DNA of 64,000 bases from Henricia sp. BOLD:AAB3569 (lineage: Eukaryota; Echinodermata; Asteroidea; Spinulosida; Echinasteridae), in NCBI GenBank assembly GCA_037783545.1, contig JBBELK010000298.1, positions 4,340,001 to 4,404,000 on the forward strand. Reading direction: 5' to 3'. This document shows, one piece after another, positions 42,570 to 54,230 of this stretch. A program made the position numbers and the translations under genes. Numbering within the stretch: position 1 is the first letter of the stretch; the number at the start of each line of letters is the position of its first letter. The notes beneath the pieces are model-generated. The model worked only from the letters and a program-made list of their open reading frames with translations, was not told the origin of the DNA and ran no database searches.

Positions 42570-43347
42570 GTTGGTGCTGATGAAGTACAGTTGGATGTTG
42601 CAGGATCCGTATAACGGGGTCGCGCGGACGCGGTCGGTGCTCTGCCCGTTCAACCGTAGCAGCAGGGAATCTGGGCAGTAACCGTCTCTCTCCCGGCGAA
42701 TCTGTGTTTTCAGTCGCCACTAAAATCACTTTTCTGCGACGTACAGTTACTTGTTTGATTCAAATCAAAAATATATCCTTTTAGATGGACTTTCACTTTC
42801 GACACACAGGGAAGTTAATAGCGTTTGGCCAAAATGTCTTTTAGTAGTGAGCGAAGATTTGTCAAGCTGTCAGTTTTGTAATGTCGTGTGTAATAATCAC
42901 TCTTGGGAATATGTAACGGTGTCGTGTGTAATTGGCAAATTTTGACTGGAAGTATGCGTCCGCCTGATGGAACTTTCTTATTAAGGGTTGGGGAGGGGTG
43001 GCGTTATTATTTTCTTCTGGAAATGAGGAAAGCAAACAATATGAGCCATTGTACTTTGCAATGCAAGATGGCCGACTAATATATTTGATTTCCAAAATAG
43101 CGCCCTCAATCGGTTGTTTGAGAATTGGGTCTTTATTTTTTTTCTAAATTTGTTTTATTGTTATTACTAATTTATATTATGTAATTTATTTTCTGTTATT
43201 TATTATTTTAAAAATGTTTATTGATTGATTGATCGCTTTATTTATTTTTAAACTTTTGGTGGGGTGGTTTGGGCAGATCAAAATATCTCTTTTGTAGTTG
43301 TGATGGCTCTGAAAAGAGCCGTTAGGTTTGTTGCTTTTTCGTCACAG

Positions 43348-43932
43348 CTATTTCTTGGCTGGCTTTGACGATTTGGTCTTGGGCTTGGCTACCGACTTCT
43401 TGACGACCGTCTTCTTGGCTGGCTTGGGTTTGACCGATTTCTTGGGACTCGTGGACTTGGTTTTCTTGTCAGAAGTCTTGGTCGCTTTGGATGTTTTCTT
43501 CGGTGTCGTCTTTGGTTTTGGCTTACGGGTTTTCCTGGACTTTTCCGCTGCCTTTGCCTTTTCCTTGTGTTCTGCTTTCTTGAGTCGTTCCCTCTCCTTC
43601 TTGGCCTTGGCTTGCTCTTTCTCTCGACTTGCTTTGGCCTTTTCCTTCTCCTTCGTTGCTTTTGCTTTGGCCTCGGCCTTTACTTTGCTAGTGTCCAACT
43701 TGAAGGTACCAGCTGCTCCATGGCCCTTGGTGCGGATAAGTTTGCCCTTGTCCACGCCTGAGTTGAGGGCATTGCGGATAACCCGGGCCTTCGCCTCGGT
43801 GTCAACGTCTAGGTTCTCTTTAAGGTACTTCTTAATGGCTTGCGCAGAAGACCCCTTCTTGTCACCGAGGGCGGCGATTGCGGTTGAGATATTTTGGAGA
43901 AGAGACGGGGTAGTTGTCTTGGTCGAAGCCAT
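43348..43932 (-). CDS. H1: Linker histone H1, copy 32 (consensus type)
   Basis: Intact 194 aa, consensus protein with the GGTATACGG TATA form. Hairpin 43305-43320; H1 box 44066-44072. Confidence 0.94.
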   Translation of the reverse strand: MASTKTTTPSLLQNISTAIAALGDKKGSSAQAIKKYLKENLDVDTEAKARVIRNALNSGVDKGKLIRTKGHGAAGTFKLDTSKVKAEAKAKATKEKEKAKASREKEQAKAKKERERLKKAEHKEKAKAAEKSRKTRKPKPKTTPKKTSKATKTSDKKTKSTSPKKSVKPKPAKKTVVKKSVAKPKTKSSKPAKK

Positions 43933-44711
43933 GTTGGTGCTGATGAAGTACAGTTGGATGTTGCAGGATCCGTATACCGGGGTCGCGCGGACGCGGTCGG
44001 TGCTCTGCCCGTTCAACCGTAGCAGCAGGGAATCTGGGCAGTAACCGTCTCTCCCCCGGCGAATCTGTGTTTTCAGTCGCCACTAAAATCACCTTTCTGC
44101 GACGTACAGTTACTTGTTTGATTCAAATCAAAAATATATCCTTTTAGATGGACTTTCACTTTCGACACACAGGGAAGTTAATAGCGTTTGGCCAAAATGT
44201 CTTTTAGTAGTGAGCGAAGATTTGTCAAGCTGTCAGTTTTGTAATGTCGTGTGTAATAATCACTCTTGGGAATATGTAACGGTGTCGTGTGTAATTGGCA
44301 AATTTTGACTGGAAGTATGCGTCCGCCTGATGGAACTTTCTTATTAAGGGTTGGGGGAGGGGTGGCGTTATTATTTTCTTCTGGAAATGAGGAAAGCAAA
44401 CAATATGAGCCATTGTACTTTGCAATGCAAGATGGCCGACTAATATATTTGATTTCCAAAATAGCGCCCTCAATCGGTTGTTTGAGAATCGGGTCTTTAT
44501 TTTTTTTCTAAATTTGTTTTATTGTTATTACTAATTTATATTATGTAATTTATTTTCTGTTATTTATTATTTTAAAAATGTTTATTGATTGATTGATCGC
44601 TTTATTTATTTTTAAACTTTTGGTGGGGTGGTTGGGGCAGATCAAAATATCTCTTTTGTTGTTGTGATGGCTCTGAAAAGAGCCGTTAGGTTTGTTGCTT
44701 TTTCGTCACAG

Positions 44712-45296
44712 CTATTTCTTGGCTGGCTTTGACGATTTGGTCTTGGGCTTGGCTACCGACTTCTTGACGACCGTCTTCTTGGCTGGCTTGGGTTTGACCG
44801 ATTTCTTGGGACTCGTGGACTTGGTTTTCTTGTCAGAAGTCTTGGTCGCTTTGGATGTTTTCTTCGGTGTCGTCTTTGGTTTTGGCTTACGGGTTTTCCT
44901 GGACTTCTCCGCTGCCTTTGCCTTTTCCTTGTGTTCTGCTTTCTTGAGTCGTTCCCTCTCCTTCTTGGCCTTGGCTTGCTCTTTCTCTCGACTTGCTTTG
45001 GCTTTTTCCTTCTCCTTCGTTGCTTTTGCTTTGGCCTCGGCCTTTACTTTGCTAGTGTCCAACTTGAAGGTACCAGCTGCTCCATGGCCCTTGGTGCGGA
45101 TAAGTTTGCCCTTGTCCACGCCTGAGTTGAGGGCATTGCGGATAACCCGGGCCTTCGCCTCGGTGTCAACGTCTAGGTTCTCTTTAAGGTACTTCTTAAT
45201 GGCTTGCGCAGAAGACCCCTTCTTGTCACCGAGGGCGGCGATTGCGGTTGAGATATTTTGGAGAAGAGACGGGGTAGTTGTCTTGGTCGAAGCCAT
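44712..45296 (-). CDS. H1: Linker histone H1, copy 33 (consensus type)
   Basis: Intact 194 aa, consensus protein with a private silent change at about 44907. Hairpin 44669-44684 with the ACAACAACAAAAGAG flank; H1 box 45430-45436. Confidence 0.94.
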   Translation of the reverse strand: MASTKTTTPSLLQNISTAIAALGDKKGSSAQAIKKYLKENLDVDTEAKARVIRNALNSGVDKGKLIRTKGHGAAGTFKLDTSKVKAEAKAKATKEKEKAKASREKEQAKAKKERERLKKAEHKEKAKAAEKSRKTRKPKPKTTPKKTSKATKTSDKKTKSTSPKKSVKPKPAKKTVVKKSVAKPKTKSSKPAKK

Positions 45297-46074
45297 GTTG
45301 GTGCTGATGAAGTACAGTTGGATGTTGCAGGATCCGTATAACGGGGTCGCGCGGACGCGGTCGGTGCTCTGCCCGTTCAACCGTAGCAGCAGGGAATCTG
45401 GGCAGTAACCGTCTCTCCCCCGGCGAATCTGTGTTTTCAGTCGCCACTAAAATCACTTTTCTGCGACGTACAGTTACTTGTTTGATTCAAATCAAAAATA
45501 TATCCTTTTAGATGGACTTTCACTTTCGACACACAGGGAAGTTAATAGCGTTTGGCCAAAATGTCTTTTAGTAGTGAGCGAAGATTTGTCAAGCTGTCAG
45601 TTTTGTAATGTCGTGTGTAATAATCACTCTTGGGAATATGTAACGGTGTCGTGTGTAATTGGCAAATTTTGACTGGAAGTATGCGTCCGCCTGATGGAAC
45701 TTTCTTATTAAGGGTTGGGGAGGGGTGGCGTTATTATTTTCTTCTGGAAATGAGGAAAGCAAACAATATGAGCCATTGTACTTTGCAATGCAAGATGGCC
45801 GACTAATATATTTGATTTCCAAAATAGCGCCCTCAATCGGTTGTTTGAGAATCGGGTCTTTATTTTTTTTCTAAATTTGTTTTATTGTTATTACTAATTT
45901 ATATTATGTTATTTATTTTCTGTTATTTATTATTTTAAAAATGTTTATTGATTGATTGATCGCTTTATTTATTTTTAAACTTTTGGTGGGGTGGTTTGGG
46001 CAGATCAAAATATCTCTTTTGTAGTTGTGATGGCTCTGAAAAGAGCCGTTAGGTTTGTTGCTTTTTCGTCACAG

Positions 46075-46647
46075 CTATTTCTTGGCTGGCTTTGACGATT
46101 TGGTCTTGGGCTTGGCTACCGACTTCTTGACGACCGTCTTCTTGGCTGGCTTGAGTTTGACCGATTTCTTGGGACTCGTGGACTTGGTTTTCTTGTCAGA
46201 AGTCTTGGTCGCTTTGGATGTTTTCTTCGGTGTCTTCTTTGGTTTTGGCTTACGGGTTTTCCTGGACTTTTCCGCTGCCTTTGCCTTTTCCTTGTGTTCT
46301 GCTTTCTTGAGTCGTTCCCTCTCCTTCTTGGCCTTGGCTTGCTCTTTCTCTCGACTTGCTTTGGCTTTTTCCTTCTCCTTCGTTGCTTTTGCTTTGGCCT
46401 CGGCCTTTACTTTGCTAGTGTCCAACTTGAAGGTACCAGCTGCTCCATGGCCCTTGGTGCGGATAAGTTTGCCCTTGTCCACGCCTGAGTTGAGGGCATT
46501 GCGGATAACCCGGGCCTTCGCCTCGGTGTCAACGTCTAGGTTCTCTTTAAGGTACTTCTTAATGGCTTGCGCAGAAGACCCCTTCTTGGCGATTGCGGTT
46601 GAGATATTTTGGAGAAGAGACGGGGTAGTTGTCTTGGTCGAAGCCAT
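46075..46647 (-). CDS. H1: Linker histone H1, copy 34 (190 aa, in-frame deletion)
   Basis: Reading frame intact but 190 aa: 12 bp are missing at about 46588, removing residues Ala21-Leu22-Gly23-Asp24 at the end of helix 1. It also has T142K and P169L; T142K is shared only with copy 46. The deletion shortens the helix 1 to helix 2 connection and may weaken folding. Hairpin 46032-46047; H1 box 46781-46787. Confidence 0.9.
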   Translation of the reverse strand: MASTKTTTPSLLQNISTAIAKKGSSAQAIKKYLKENLDVDTEAKARVIRNALNSGVDKGKLIRTKGHGAAGTFKLDTSKVKAEAKAKATKEKEKAKASREKEQAKAKKERERLKKAEHKEKAKAAEKSRKTRKPKPKKTPKKTSKATKTSDKKTKSTSPKKSVKLKPAKKTVVKKSVAKPKTKSSKPAKK

Positions 46648-47426
46648 GTTGGTGCTGATGAAGTACAGTTGGATGTTGCAGGATCCGTATAACGGGGTCG
46701 CGCGGACGCGGTCGGTGCTCTGCCCGTTCAACCGTAGCAGCAGGGAATCTGGGCAGTAACCGTCTCTCTCCCGGCGAATCTGTGTTTTCAGTCGCCACTA
46801 AAATCACTTTTCTGCGACGTACAGTTACTTGTTTGATTCAAATCAAAAATATATCCTTTTAGATGGACTTTCACTTTCGACACACAGGGAAGTTAATAGC
46901 GTTTGGCCAAAATGTCTTTTAGTAGTGAGCGAAGATTTGTCAAGCTGTCAGTTTTGTAATGTCGTGTGTAATAATCACTCTTGGGAATATGTAACGGTGT
47001 CGTGTGTAATTGGCAAATTTTGACTGGAAGTATGCGTCCGCCTGATGGAACTTTCTTATTAAGGGTTGGGGGAGGGGTGGCGTTATTATTTTCTTCTGGA
47101 AATGAGGAAAGCAAACAATATGAGCCATTGTACTTTGCAATGCAAGATGGCCGACTAATATATTTGATTTCAAAAAAAGCGCCCTCAATCGGTTGTTTGA
47201 GAATCGGGTCTTTATTTTTTTTCTAAATTTGTTTTATTGTTATTACTAATTTATATTATGTAATTTATTTTCTGTTATTTATTATTTTAAAAATGTTTAT
47301 TGATTGATTGATCGCTTTATTTATTTTTAAACTTTTGGTGGGGTGGTTTGGGCAGATCAAAATATCTCTTTTGTAGTTGTGATGGCTCTGAAAAGAGCCG
47401 TTAGGTTTGTTGCTTTTTCGTCACAG

Positions 47427-48011
47427 CTATTTCTTGGCTGGCTTTGACGATTTGGTCTTGGGCTTGGCTACCGACTTCTTGACGACCGTCTTCTTGGCTG
47501 GCTTGGGTTTGACCGATTTCTTGGGACTCGTGGACTTGGTTTTCTTGTCAGAAGTCTTGGTCGCTTTGGATGTTTTCTTCGGTGTCGTCTTTGGTTTTGG
47601 CTTACGGGTTTTCCTGGACTTTTCCGCTGCCTTTGCCTTTTCCTTGTGTTCTGCTTTCTTGAGTCGTTCCCTCTCCTTCTTGGCCTTGGCTTGCTCTTTC
47701 TCTCGACTTGCTTTGGCTTTTTCCTTCTCCTTCGTTGCTTTTGCTTTGGCCTCGGCCTTTACTTTGCTAGTGTCCAACTTGAAGGTACCAGCTGCTCCAT
47801 GGCCCTTGGTGCGGATAAGTTTGCCCTTGTCCACGCCTGAGTTGAGGGCATTGCGGATAACCCGGGCCTTCGCCTCGGTGTCAACGTCTAGGTTCTCTTT
47901 AAGGTACTTCTTAATGGCTTGCGCAGAAGACCCCTTCTTGTCACTGAGGGCGGCGATTGCGGTTGAGATATTTTGGAGAAGAGACGGGGTAGTTGTCTTG
48001 GTCGAAGCCAT
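47427..48011 (-). CDS. H1: Linker histone H1, copy 35 (G23S)
   Basis: Intact 194 aa with G23S. It belongs to a subfamily with copies 37, 38 and 41, all of which also carry the TAGCGTT microduplication upstream (here 48261-48277). Hairpin 47384-47399; H1 box 48145-48151. Confidence 0.94.
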   Translation of the reverse strand: MASTKTTTPSLLQNISTAIAALSDKKGSSAQAIKKYLKENLDVDTEAKARVIRNALNSGVDKGKLIRTKGHGAAGTFKLDTSKVKAEAKAKATKEKEKAKASREKEQAKAKKERERLKKAEHKEKAKAAEKSRKTRKPKPKTTPKKTSKATKTSDKKTKSTSPKKSVKPKPAKKTVVKKSVAKPKTKSSKPAKK

Positions 48012-48260
48012 GTTGGTGCTGATGAAGTACAGTTGGATGTTGCAGGATCCGTATAACGGGGTCGCGCGGACGCGGTCGGTGCTCTGCCCGTTCAACCGTA
48101 GCAGCAGGGAATCTGGGCAGTAACCGTCTCTCCCCCGGCGAATCTGTGTTTTCAGTCGCCACTAAAATCACTTTTCTGCGACGTACAGTTACTTGTTTGA
48201 TTCAAATCAAAAATATATCCTTTTAGATGGACTTTCACTTTCGACACACAGGGAAGTTAA

Positions 48261-48277
48261 TAGCGTTTAGCGTTTAG
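48261..48277. repeat. TAGCGTT microduplication upstream of copy 35
   Basis: TAGCGTTTAGCGTTTAG replaces the segment with the TTTGGCCAAA palindrome and leaves the spacer 9 bp shorter. Identical forms occur at 50985-51001, 52340-52356 and 56436-56452. Confidence 0.85.
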
Positions 48278-48779
48278 TAGTGAGCGAAGATTTGTCAAGC
48301 TGTCAGTTTTGTAATGTCGTGTGTAATAATCACTCTTGGGAATATGTAACGGTGTCGTGTGTAATTGGCAAATTTTGACTGGAAGTATGCGTCCGCCTGA
48401 TGGAACTTTCTTATTAAGGGTTGGGGAGGGGTGGCGTTATTATTTTCTTCTGGAAATGAGGAAAGCAAACAATATGAGCCATTGTACTTTGCAATGCAAG
48501 ATGGCCGACTAATATATTTGATTTCCAAAATAGCGCCCTCAATCGGTTGTTTGAGAATCGGGTCTTTATTTTTTTCTAAATTTGTTTTATTGTTATTACT
48601 AATTTATATTATGTTATTTATTTTCTGTTATTTATTATTTTAAAAATGTTTATTGATTGATTGATCGCTTTATTTATTTTTAAACTTTTGGTGGGGTGGT
48701 TTGGGCAGATCAAAATATCTCTTTTGTAGTTGTGATGGCTCTGAAAAGAGCCGTTAGGTTTGTTGCTTTTTCGTCACAG

Positions 48780-49371
48780 CTATTTCTTGGCTGGCTTTGA
48801 CGATTTGGTCTTGGGCTTGGCTACCGACTTCTTGACGACCGTCTTCTTGGCTGGCTTGAGTTTGACCGATTTCTTGGGACTCGTGGACTTGGTTTTCTTG
48901 TCAGAAGTCTTGGTCGCTTTGGATGTTTTCTTCGGTGTCGTCTTTGGTTTTGGCTTACGGGTTTTCCTGGACTTTTCCGCTGCCTTTGCCTTTTCCTTGT
49001 GTTCTGCTTTCTTGAGTCGTTCCCTCTCCTTCTTGGCCTTGGCTTGCTCTTTCTCTCGACTTGCTTTGGCTTTTTCCTTCTCCTTCGTTGCTTTTGCTTT
49101 GGCCTCGGCCTTTACTTTGCTAGTGTCCAACTTGAAGGTACCAGCTGCTCCATGGCCCTTGGTGCGGATAAGTTTGCCCTTAGGCCTTGTCCACGCCTGA
49201 GTTGAGGGCATTGCGGATAACCCGGGCCTTCGCCTCGGTGTCAACGTCTAGGTTCTCTTTAAGGTACTTCTTAATGGCTTGCGCAGAAGACCCCTTCTTG
49301 TCACCGAGGGCGGCGATTGCGGTTGAGATATTTTGGAGAAGAGACGGGGTAGTTGTCTTGGTCGAAGCCAT
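48780..49371 (-). pseudogene. Linker histone H1 copy 36, 7-bp frameshift
   Basis: A 7-bp insertion (AGGCCTT on the plus strand, about 49183-49189) shifts the frame after Lys62. The product from the normal ATG would be 63 aa ending in an added Ala, with helices 1-3 but no wing and no Lys-rich tail. The remaining C-terminal codons are otherwise intact (P169L type), so the break is recent. Promoter and hairpin (48737-48752) look functional; H1 box 49505-49511. Copies 39 and 40 carry the same insertion. Confidence 0.93.
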
Positions 49372-50150
49372 GTTGGTGCTGATGAAGTACAGTTGGATGT
49401 TGCAGGATCCGTATAACGGGGTCGCGCGGACGCGGTCGGTGCTCTGCCCGTTCAACCGTAGCAGCAGGGAATCTGGGCAGTAACCGTCTCTCTCCCGCCG
49501 AATCTGTGTTTTCAGTCGCCACTAAAATCACTTTTCTGCGACGTACAGTTACTTGTTTGATTCAAATCAAAAATATATCCTTTTAGATGGACTTTCACTT
49601 TCGACACACAGGGAAGTTAATAGCGTTTGGCCAAAATGTCTTTTAGTAGTGAGCGAAGATTTGTCAAGCTGTCAGTTTTGTAATGTCGTGTGTAATAATC
49701 ACTCTTGGGAATATGTAACGGTGTCGTGTGTAATTGGCAAATTTTGACTGGAAGTATGCGTCCGCCTGATGGAACTTTCTTATTAAGGGTTGGGGGAGGG
49801 GTGGCGTTATTATTTTCTTCTGGAAATGAGGAAAGCAAACAATATGAGCCATTGTACTTTGCAATGCAAGATGGCCGACTAATATATTTGATTTCAAAAA
49901 AAGCGCCCTCAATCGGTTGTTTGAGAATCGGGTCTTTATTTTTTTTCTAAATTTGTTTTATTGTTATTACTAATTTATATTATGTAATTTATTTTCTGTT
50001 ATTTATTATTTTAAAAATGTTTATTGATTGATTGATCGCTTTATTTATTTTTAAACTTTTGGTGGGGTGGTTTGGGCAGATCAAAATATCTCTTTTGTAG
50101 TTGTGATGGCTCTGAAAAGAGCCGTTAGGTTTGTTGCTTTTTCGTCACAG

Positions 50151-50735
50151 CTATTTCTTGGCTGGCTTTGACGATTTGGTCTTGGGCTTGGCTACCGACT
50201 TCTTGACGACCGTCTTCTTGGCTGGCTTGGGTTTGACCGATTTCTTGGGACTCGTGGACTTGGTTTTCTTGTCAGAAGTCTTGGTCGCTTTGGATGTTTT
50301 CTTCGGTGTCGTCTTTGGTTTTGGCTTACGGGTTTTCCTGGACTTTTCCGCTGCCTTTGCCTTTTCCTTGTGTTCTGCTTTCTTGAGTCGTTCCCTCTCC
50401 TTCTTGGCCTTGGCTTGCTCTTTCTCTCGACTTGCTTTGGCTTTTTCCTTCTCCTTCGTTGCTTTTGCTTTGGCCTCGGCCTTTACTTTGCTAGTGTCCA
50501 ACTTGAAGGTACCAGCTGCTCCATGGCCCTTGGTGCGGATAAGTTTGCCCTTGTCCACGCCTGAGTTGAGGGCATTGCGGATAACCCGGGCCTTCGCCTC
50601 GGTGTCAACGTCTAGGTTCTCTTTAAGGTACTTCTTAATGGCTTGCGCAGAAGACCCCTTCTTGTCACTGAGGGCGGCGATTGCGGTTGAGATATTTTGG
50701 AGAAGAGACGGGGTAGTTGTCTTGGTCGAAGCCAT
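50151..50735 (-). CDS. H1: Linker histone H1, copy 37 (G23S)
   Basis: Intact 194 aa with G23S. Hairpin 50108-50123; H1 box 50869-50875. Its distal spacer regains the CCAAT-type form (about 51057) otherwise seen in the left part of the array, which suggests gene conversion. Confidence 0.94.
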   Translation of the reverse strand: MASTKTTTPSLLQNISTAIAALSDKKGSSAQAIKKYLKENLDVDTEAKARVIRNALNSGVDKGKLIRTKGHGAAGTFKLDTSKVKAEAKAKATKEKEKAKASREKEQAKAKKERERLKKAEHKEKAKAAEKSRKTRKPKPKTTPKKTSKATKTSDKKTKSTSPKKSVKPKPAKKTVVKKSVAKPKTKSSKPAKK

Positions 50736-51505
50736 GTTGGTGCTGATGAAGTACAGTTGGATGTTGCAGGATCCGTATAACGGGGTCGCGCGGACGCGGT
50801 CGGTGCTCTGCCCGTTCAACCGTAGCAGCAGGGAATCTGGGCAGTAACCGTCTCTCCCCCGGCGAATCTGTGTTTTCAGTCGCCACTAAAATCACTTTTC
50901 TGCGACGTACAGTTACTTGTTTGATTCAAATCAAAAATATATCCTTTTAGATGGACTTTCACTTTCGACACACAGGGAAGTTAATAGCGTTTAGCGTTTA
51001 GTAGTGAGCGAAGATTTGTCAAGCTGTCAGTTTTGTAATGTCGTGTGTAATAATCACTATTGGGAATATGTAACGGTGTCGTGTGTAATTGGCAAATTTT
51101 GACTGGAAGTATGCGTCCGCCTGATGGAACTTTCTTATTAAGGGTTGGGGGAGGGGTGGCGTTATTATTTTCTTCTGGAAATGAGGAAAGCAAACAATAT
51201 GAGCCATTGTACTTTGCAATGCAAGATGGCCGACTAATATATTTGATTTCCAAAATAGCGCCCTCAATCGGTTGTTTGAGAATCGGGTCTTTATTTTTTT
51301 TCTAAATTTGTTTTATTGTTATTACTAATTTATATTATGTAATTTATTTTCTGTTATTTATTATTTTAAAAATGTTTATTGATTGATTGATCGCTTTATT
51401 TATTTTTAAACTTTTGGTGGGGTGGTTTGGGCAGATCAAAATATCTCTTTTGTAGTTGTGATGGCTCTGAAAAGAGCCGTTAGGTTTGTTGCTTTTTCGT
51501 CACAG

Positions 51506-52090
51506 CTATTTCTTGGCTGGCTTTGACGATTTGGTCTTGGGCTTGGCTACCGACTTCTTGACGACCGTCTTCTTGGCTGGCTTGGGTTTGACCGATTTCT
51601 TGGGACTCGTGGACTTGGTTTTCTTGTCAGAAGTCTTGGTCGCTTTGGATGTTTTCTTCGGTGTCGTCTTTGGTTTTGGCTTACGGGTTTTCCTGGACTT
51701 TTCCGCTGCCTTTGCCTTTTCCTTGTGTTCTGCTTTCTTGAGTCGTTCCCTCTCCTTCTTGGCCTTGGCTTGCTCTTTCTCTCGACTTGCTTTGGCTTTT
51801 TCCTTCTCCTTCGTTGCTTTTGCTTTGGCCTCGGCCTTTACTTTGCTAGTGTCCAACTTGAAGGTACCAGCTGCTCCATGGCCCTTGGTGCGGATAAGTT
51901 TGCCCTTGTCCACGCCTGAGTTGAGGGCATTGCGGATAACCCGGGCCTTCGCCTCGGTGTCAACGTCTAGGTTCTCTTTAAGGTACTTCTTAATGGCTTG
52001 CGCAGAAGACCCCTTCTTGTCACTGAGGGCGGCGATTGCGGTTGAGATATTTTGGAGAAGAGACGGGGTAGTTGTCTTGGTCGAAGCCAT
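51506..52090 (-). CDS. H1: Linker histone H1, copy 38 (G23S)
   Basis: Intact 194 aa with G23S. Private C-to-A change beside the TATA (about 52129). Hairpin 51463-51478; H1 box 52224-52230; microduplication at 52340-52356. Confidence 0.94.
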   Translation of the reverse strand: MASTKTTTPSLLQNISTAIAALSDKKGSSAQAIKKYLKENLDVDTEAKARVIRNALNSGVDKGKLIRTKGHGAAGTFKLDTSKVKAEAKAKATKEKEKAKASREKEQAKAKKERERLKKAEHKEKAKAAEKSRKTRKPKPKTTPKKTSKATKTSDKKTKSTSPKKSVKPKPAKKTVVKKSVAKPKTKSSKPAKK

Positions 52091-52859
52091 GTTGGTGCTG
52101 ATGAAGTACAGTTGGATGTTGCAGGATACGTATAACGGGGTCGCGCGGACGCGGTCGGTGCTCTGCCCGTTCAACCGTAGCAGCAGGGAATCTGGGCAGT
52201 AACCGTCTCTCCCCCGGCGAATCTGTGTTTTCAGTCGCCACTAAAATCACTTTTCTGCGACGTACAGTTACTTGTTTGATTCAAATCAAAAATATATCCT
52301 TTTAGATGGACTTTCACTTTCGACACACAGGGAAGTTAATAGCGTTTAGCGTTTAGTAGTGAGCGAAGATTTGTCAAGCTGTCAGTTTTGTAATGTCGTG
52401 TGTAATAATCACTCTTGGGAATATGTAACGGTGTCGTGTGTAATTGGCAAATTTTGACTGGAAGTATGCGTCCGCCTGATGGAACTTTCTTATTAAGGGT
52501 TGGGGAGGGGTGGCGTTATTATTTTCTTCTGGAAATGAGGAAAGCAAACAATATGAGCCATTGTACTTTGCAATGCAAGATGGCCGACTAATATATTTGA
52601 TTTCCAAAATAGCGCCCTCAATCGGTTGTTTGAGAATCGGGTCTTTATTTTTTTTCTAAATTTGTTTTATTGTTATTACTAATTTATATTATGTTATTTA
52701 TTTTCTGTTATTTATTATTTTAAAAATGTTTATTGATTGATTGATCGCTTTATTTATTTTTAAACTTTTGGTGGGGTGGTTTGGGCAGATCAAAATATCT
52801 CTTTTGTAGTTGTGATGGCTCTGAAAAGAGCCGTTAGGTTTGTTGCTTTTTCGTCACAG

Positions 52860-53451
52860 CTATTTCTTGGCTGGCTTTGACGATTTGGTCTTGGGCTTGG
52901 CTACCGACTTCTTGACGACCGTCTTCTTGGCTGGCTTGAGTTTGACCGATTTCTTGGGACTCGTGGACTTGGTTTTCTTGTCAGAAGTCTTGGTCGCTTT
53001 GGATGTTTTCTTCGGTGTCGTCTTTGGTTTTGGCTTACGGGTTTTCCTGGACTTTTCCGCTGCCTTTGCCTTTTCCTTGTGTTCTGCTTTCTTGAGTCGT
53101 TCCCTCTCCTTCTTGGCCTTGGCTTGCTCTTTCTCTCGACTTGCTTTGGCTTTTTCCTTCTCCTTCGTTGCTTTTGCTTTGGCCTCGGCCTTTACTTTGC
53201 TAGTGTCCAACTTGAAGGTACCAGCTGCTCCATGGCCCTTGGTGCGGATAAGTTTGCCCTTAGGCCTTGTCCACGCCTGAGTTGAGGGCATTGCGGATAA
53301 CCCGGGCCTTCGCCTCGGTGTCAACGTCTAGGTTCTCTTTAAGGTACTTCTTAATGGCTTGCGCAGAAGACCCCTTCTTGTCACCGAGGGCGGCGATTGC
53401 GGTTGAGATATTTTGGAGAAGAGACGGGGTAGTTGTCTTGGTCGAAGCCAT
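52860..53451 (-). pseudogene. Linker histone H1 copy 39, 7-bp frameshift
   Basis: Same AGGCCTT insertion (about 53263-53269) and same private promoter base as copy 36, so it is a copy of the same broken allele. Predicted product 63 aa. Hairpin 52817-52832; H1 box 53585-53591. Confidence 0.93.
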
Positions 53452-54230
53452 GTTGGTGCTGATGAAGTACAGTTGGATGTTGCAGGATCCGTATAACGGG
53501 GTCGCGCGGACGCGGTCGGTGCTCTGCCCGTTCAACCGTAGCAGCAGGGAATCTGGGCAGTAACCGTCTCTCTCCCGCCGAATCTGTGTTTTCAGTCGCC
53601 ACTAAAATCACTTTTCTGCGACGTACAGTTACTTGTTTGATTCAAATCAAAAATATATCCTTTTAGATGGACTTTCACTTTCGACACACAGGGAAGTTAA
53701 TAGCGTTTGGCCAAAATGTCTTTTAGTAGTGAGCGAAGATTTGTCAAGCTGTCAGTTTTGTAATGTCGTGTGTAATAATCACTCTTGGGAATATGTAACG
53801 GTGTCGTGTGTAATTGGCAAATTTTGACTGGAAGTATGCGTCCGCCTGATGGAACTTTCTTATTAAGGGTTGGGGGAGGGGTGGCGTTATTATTTTCTTC
53901 TGGAAATGAGGAAAGCAAACAATATGAGCCATTGTACTTTGCAATGCAAGATGGCCGACTAATATATTTGATTTCCAAAATAGCGCCCTCAATCGGTTGT
54001 TTGAGAATCGGGTCTTTATTTTTTTTCTAAATTTGTTTTATTGTAATTACTAATTTATATTATGTTATTTATTTTCTGTTATTTATTATTTTAAAAATGT
54101 TTATTGATTGATTGATCGCTTTATTTATTTTTAAACTTTTGGTGGGGTGGTTTGGGCAGATCAAAATATCTCTTTTGTAGTTGTGATGGCTCTGAAAAGA
54201 GCCGTTAGGTTTGTTGCTTTTTCGTCACAG

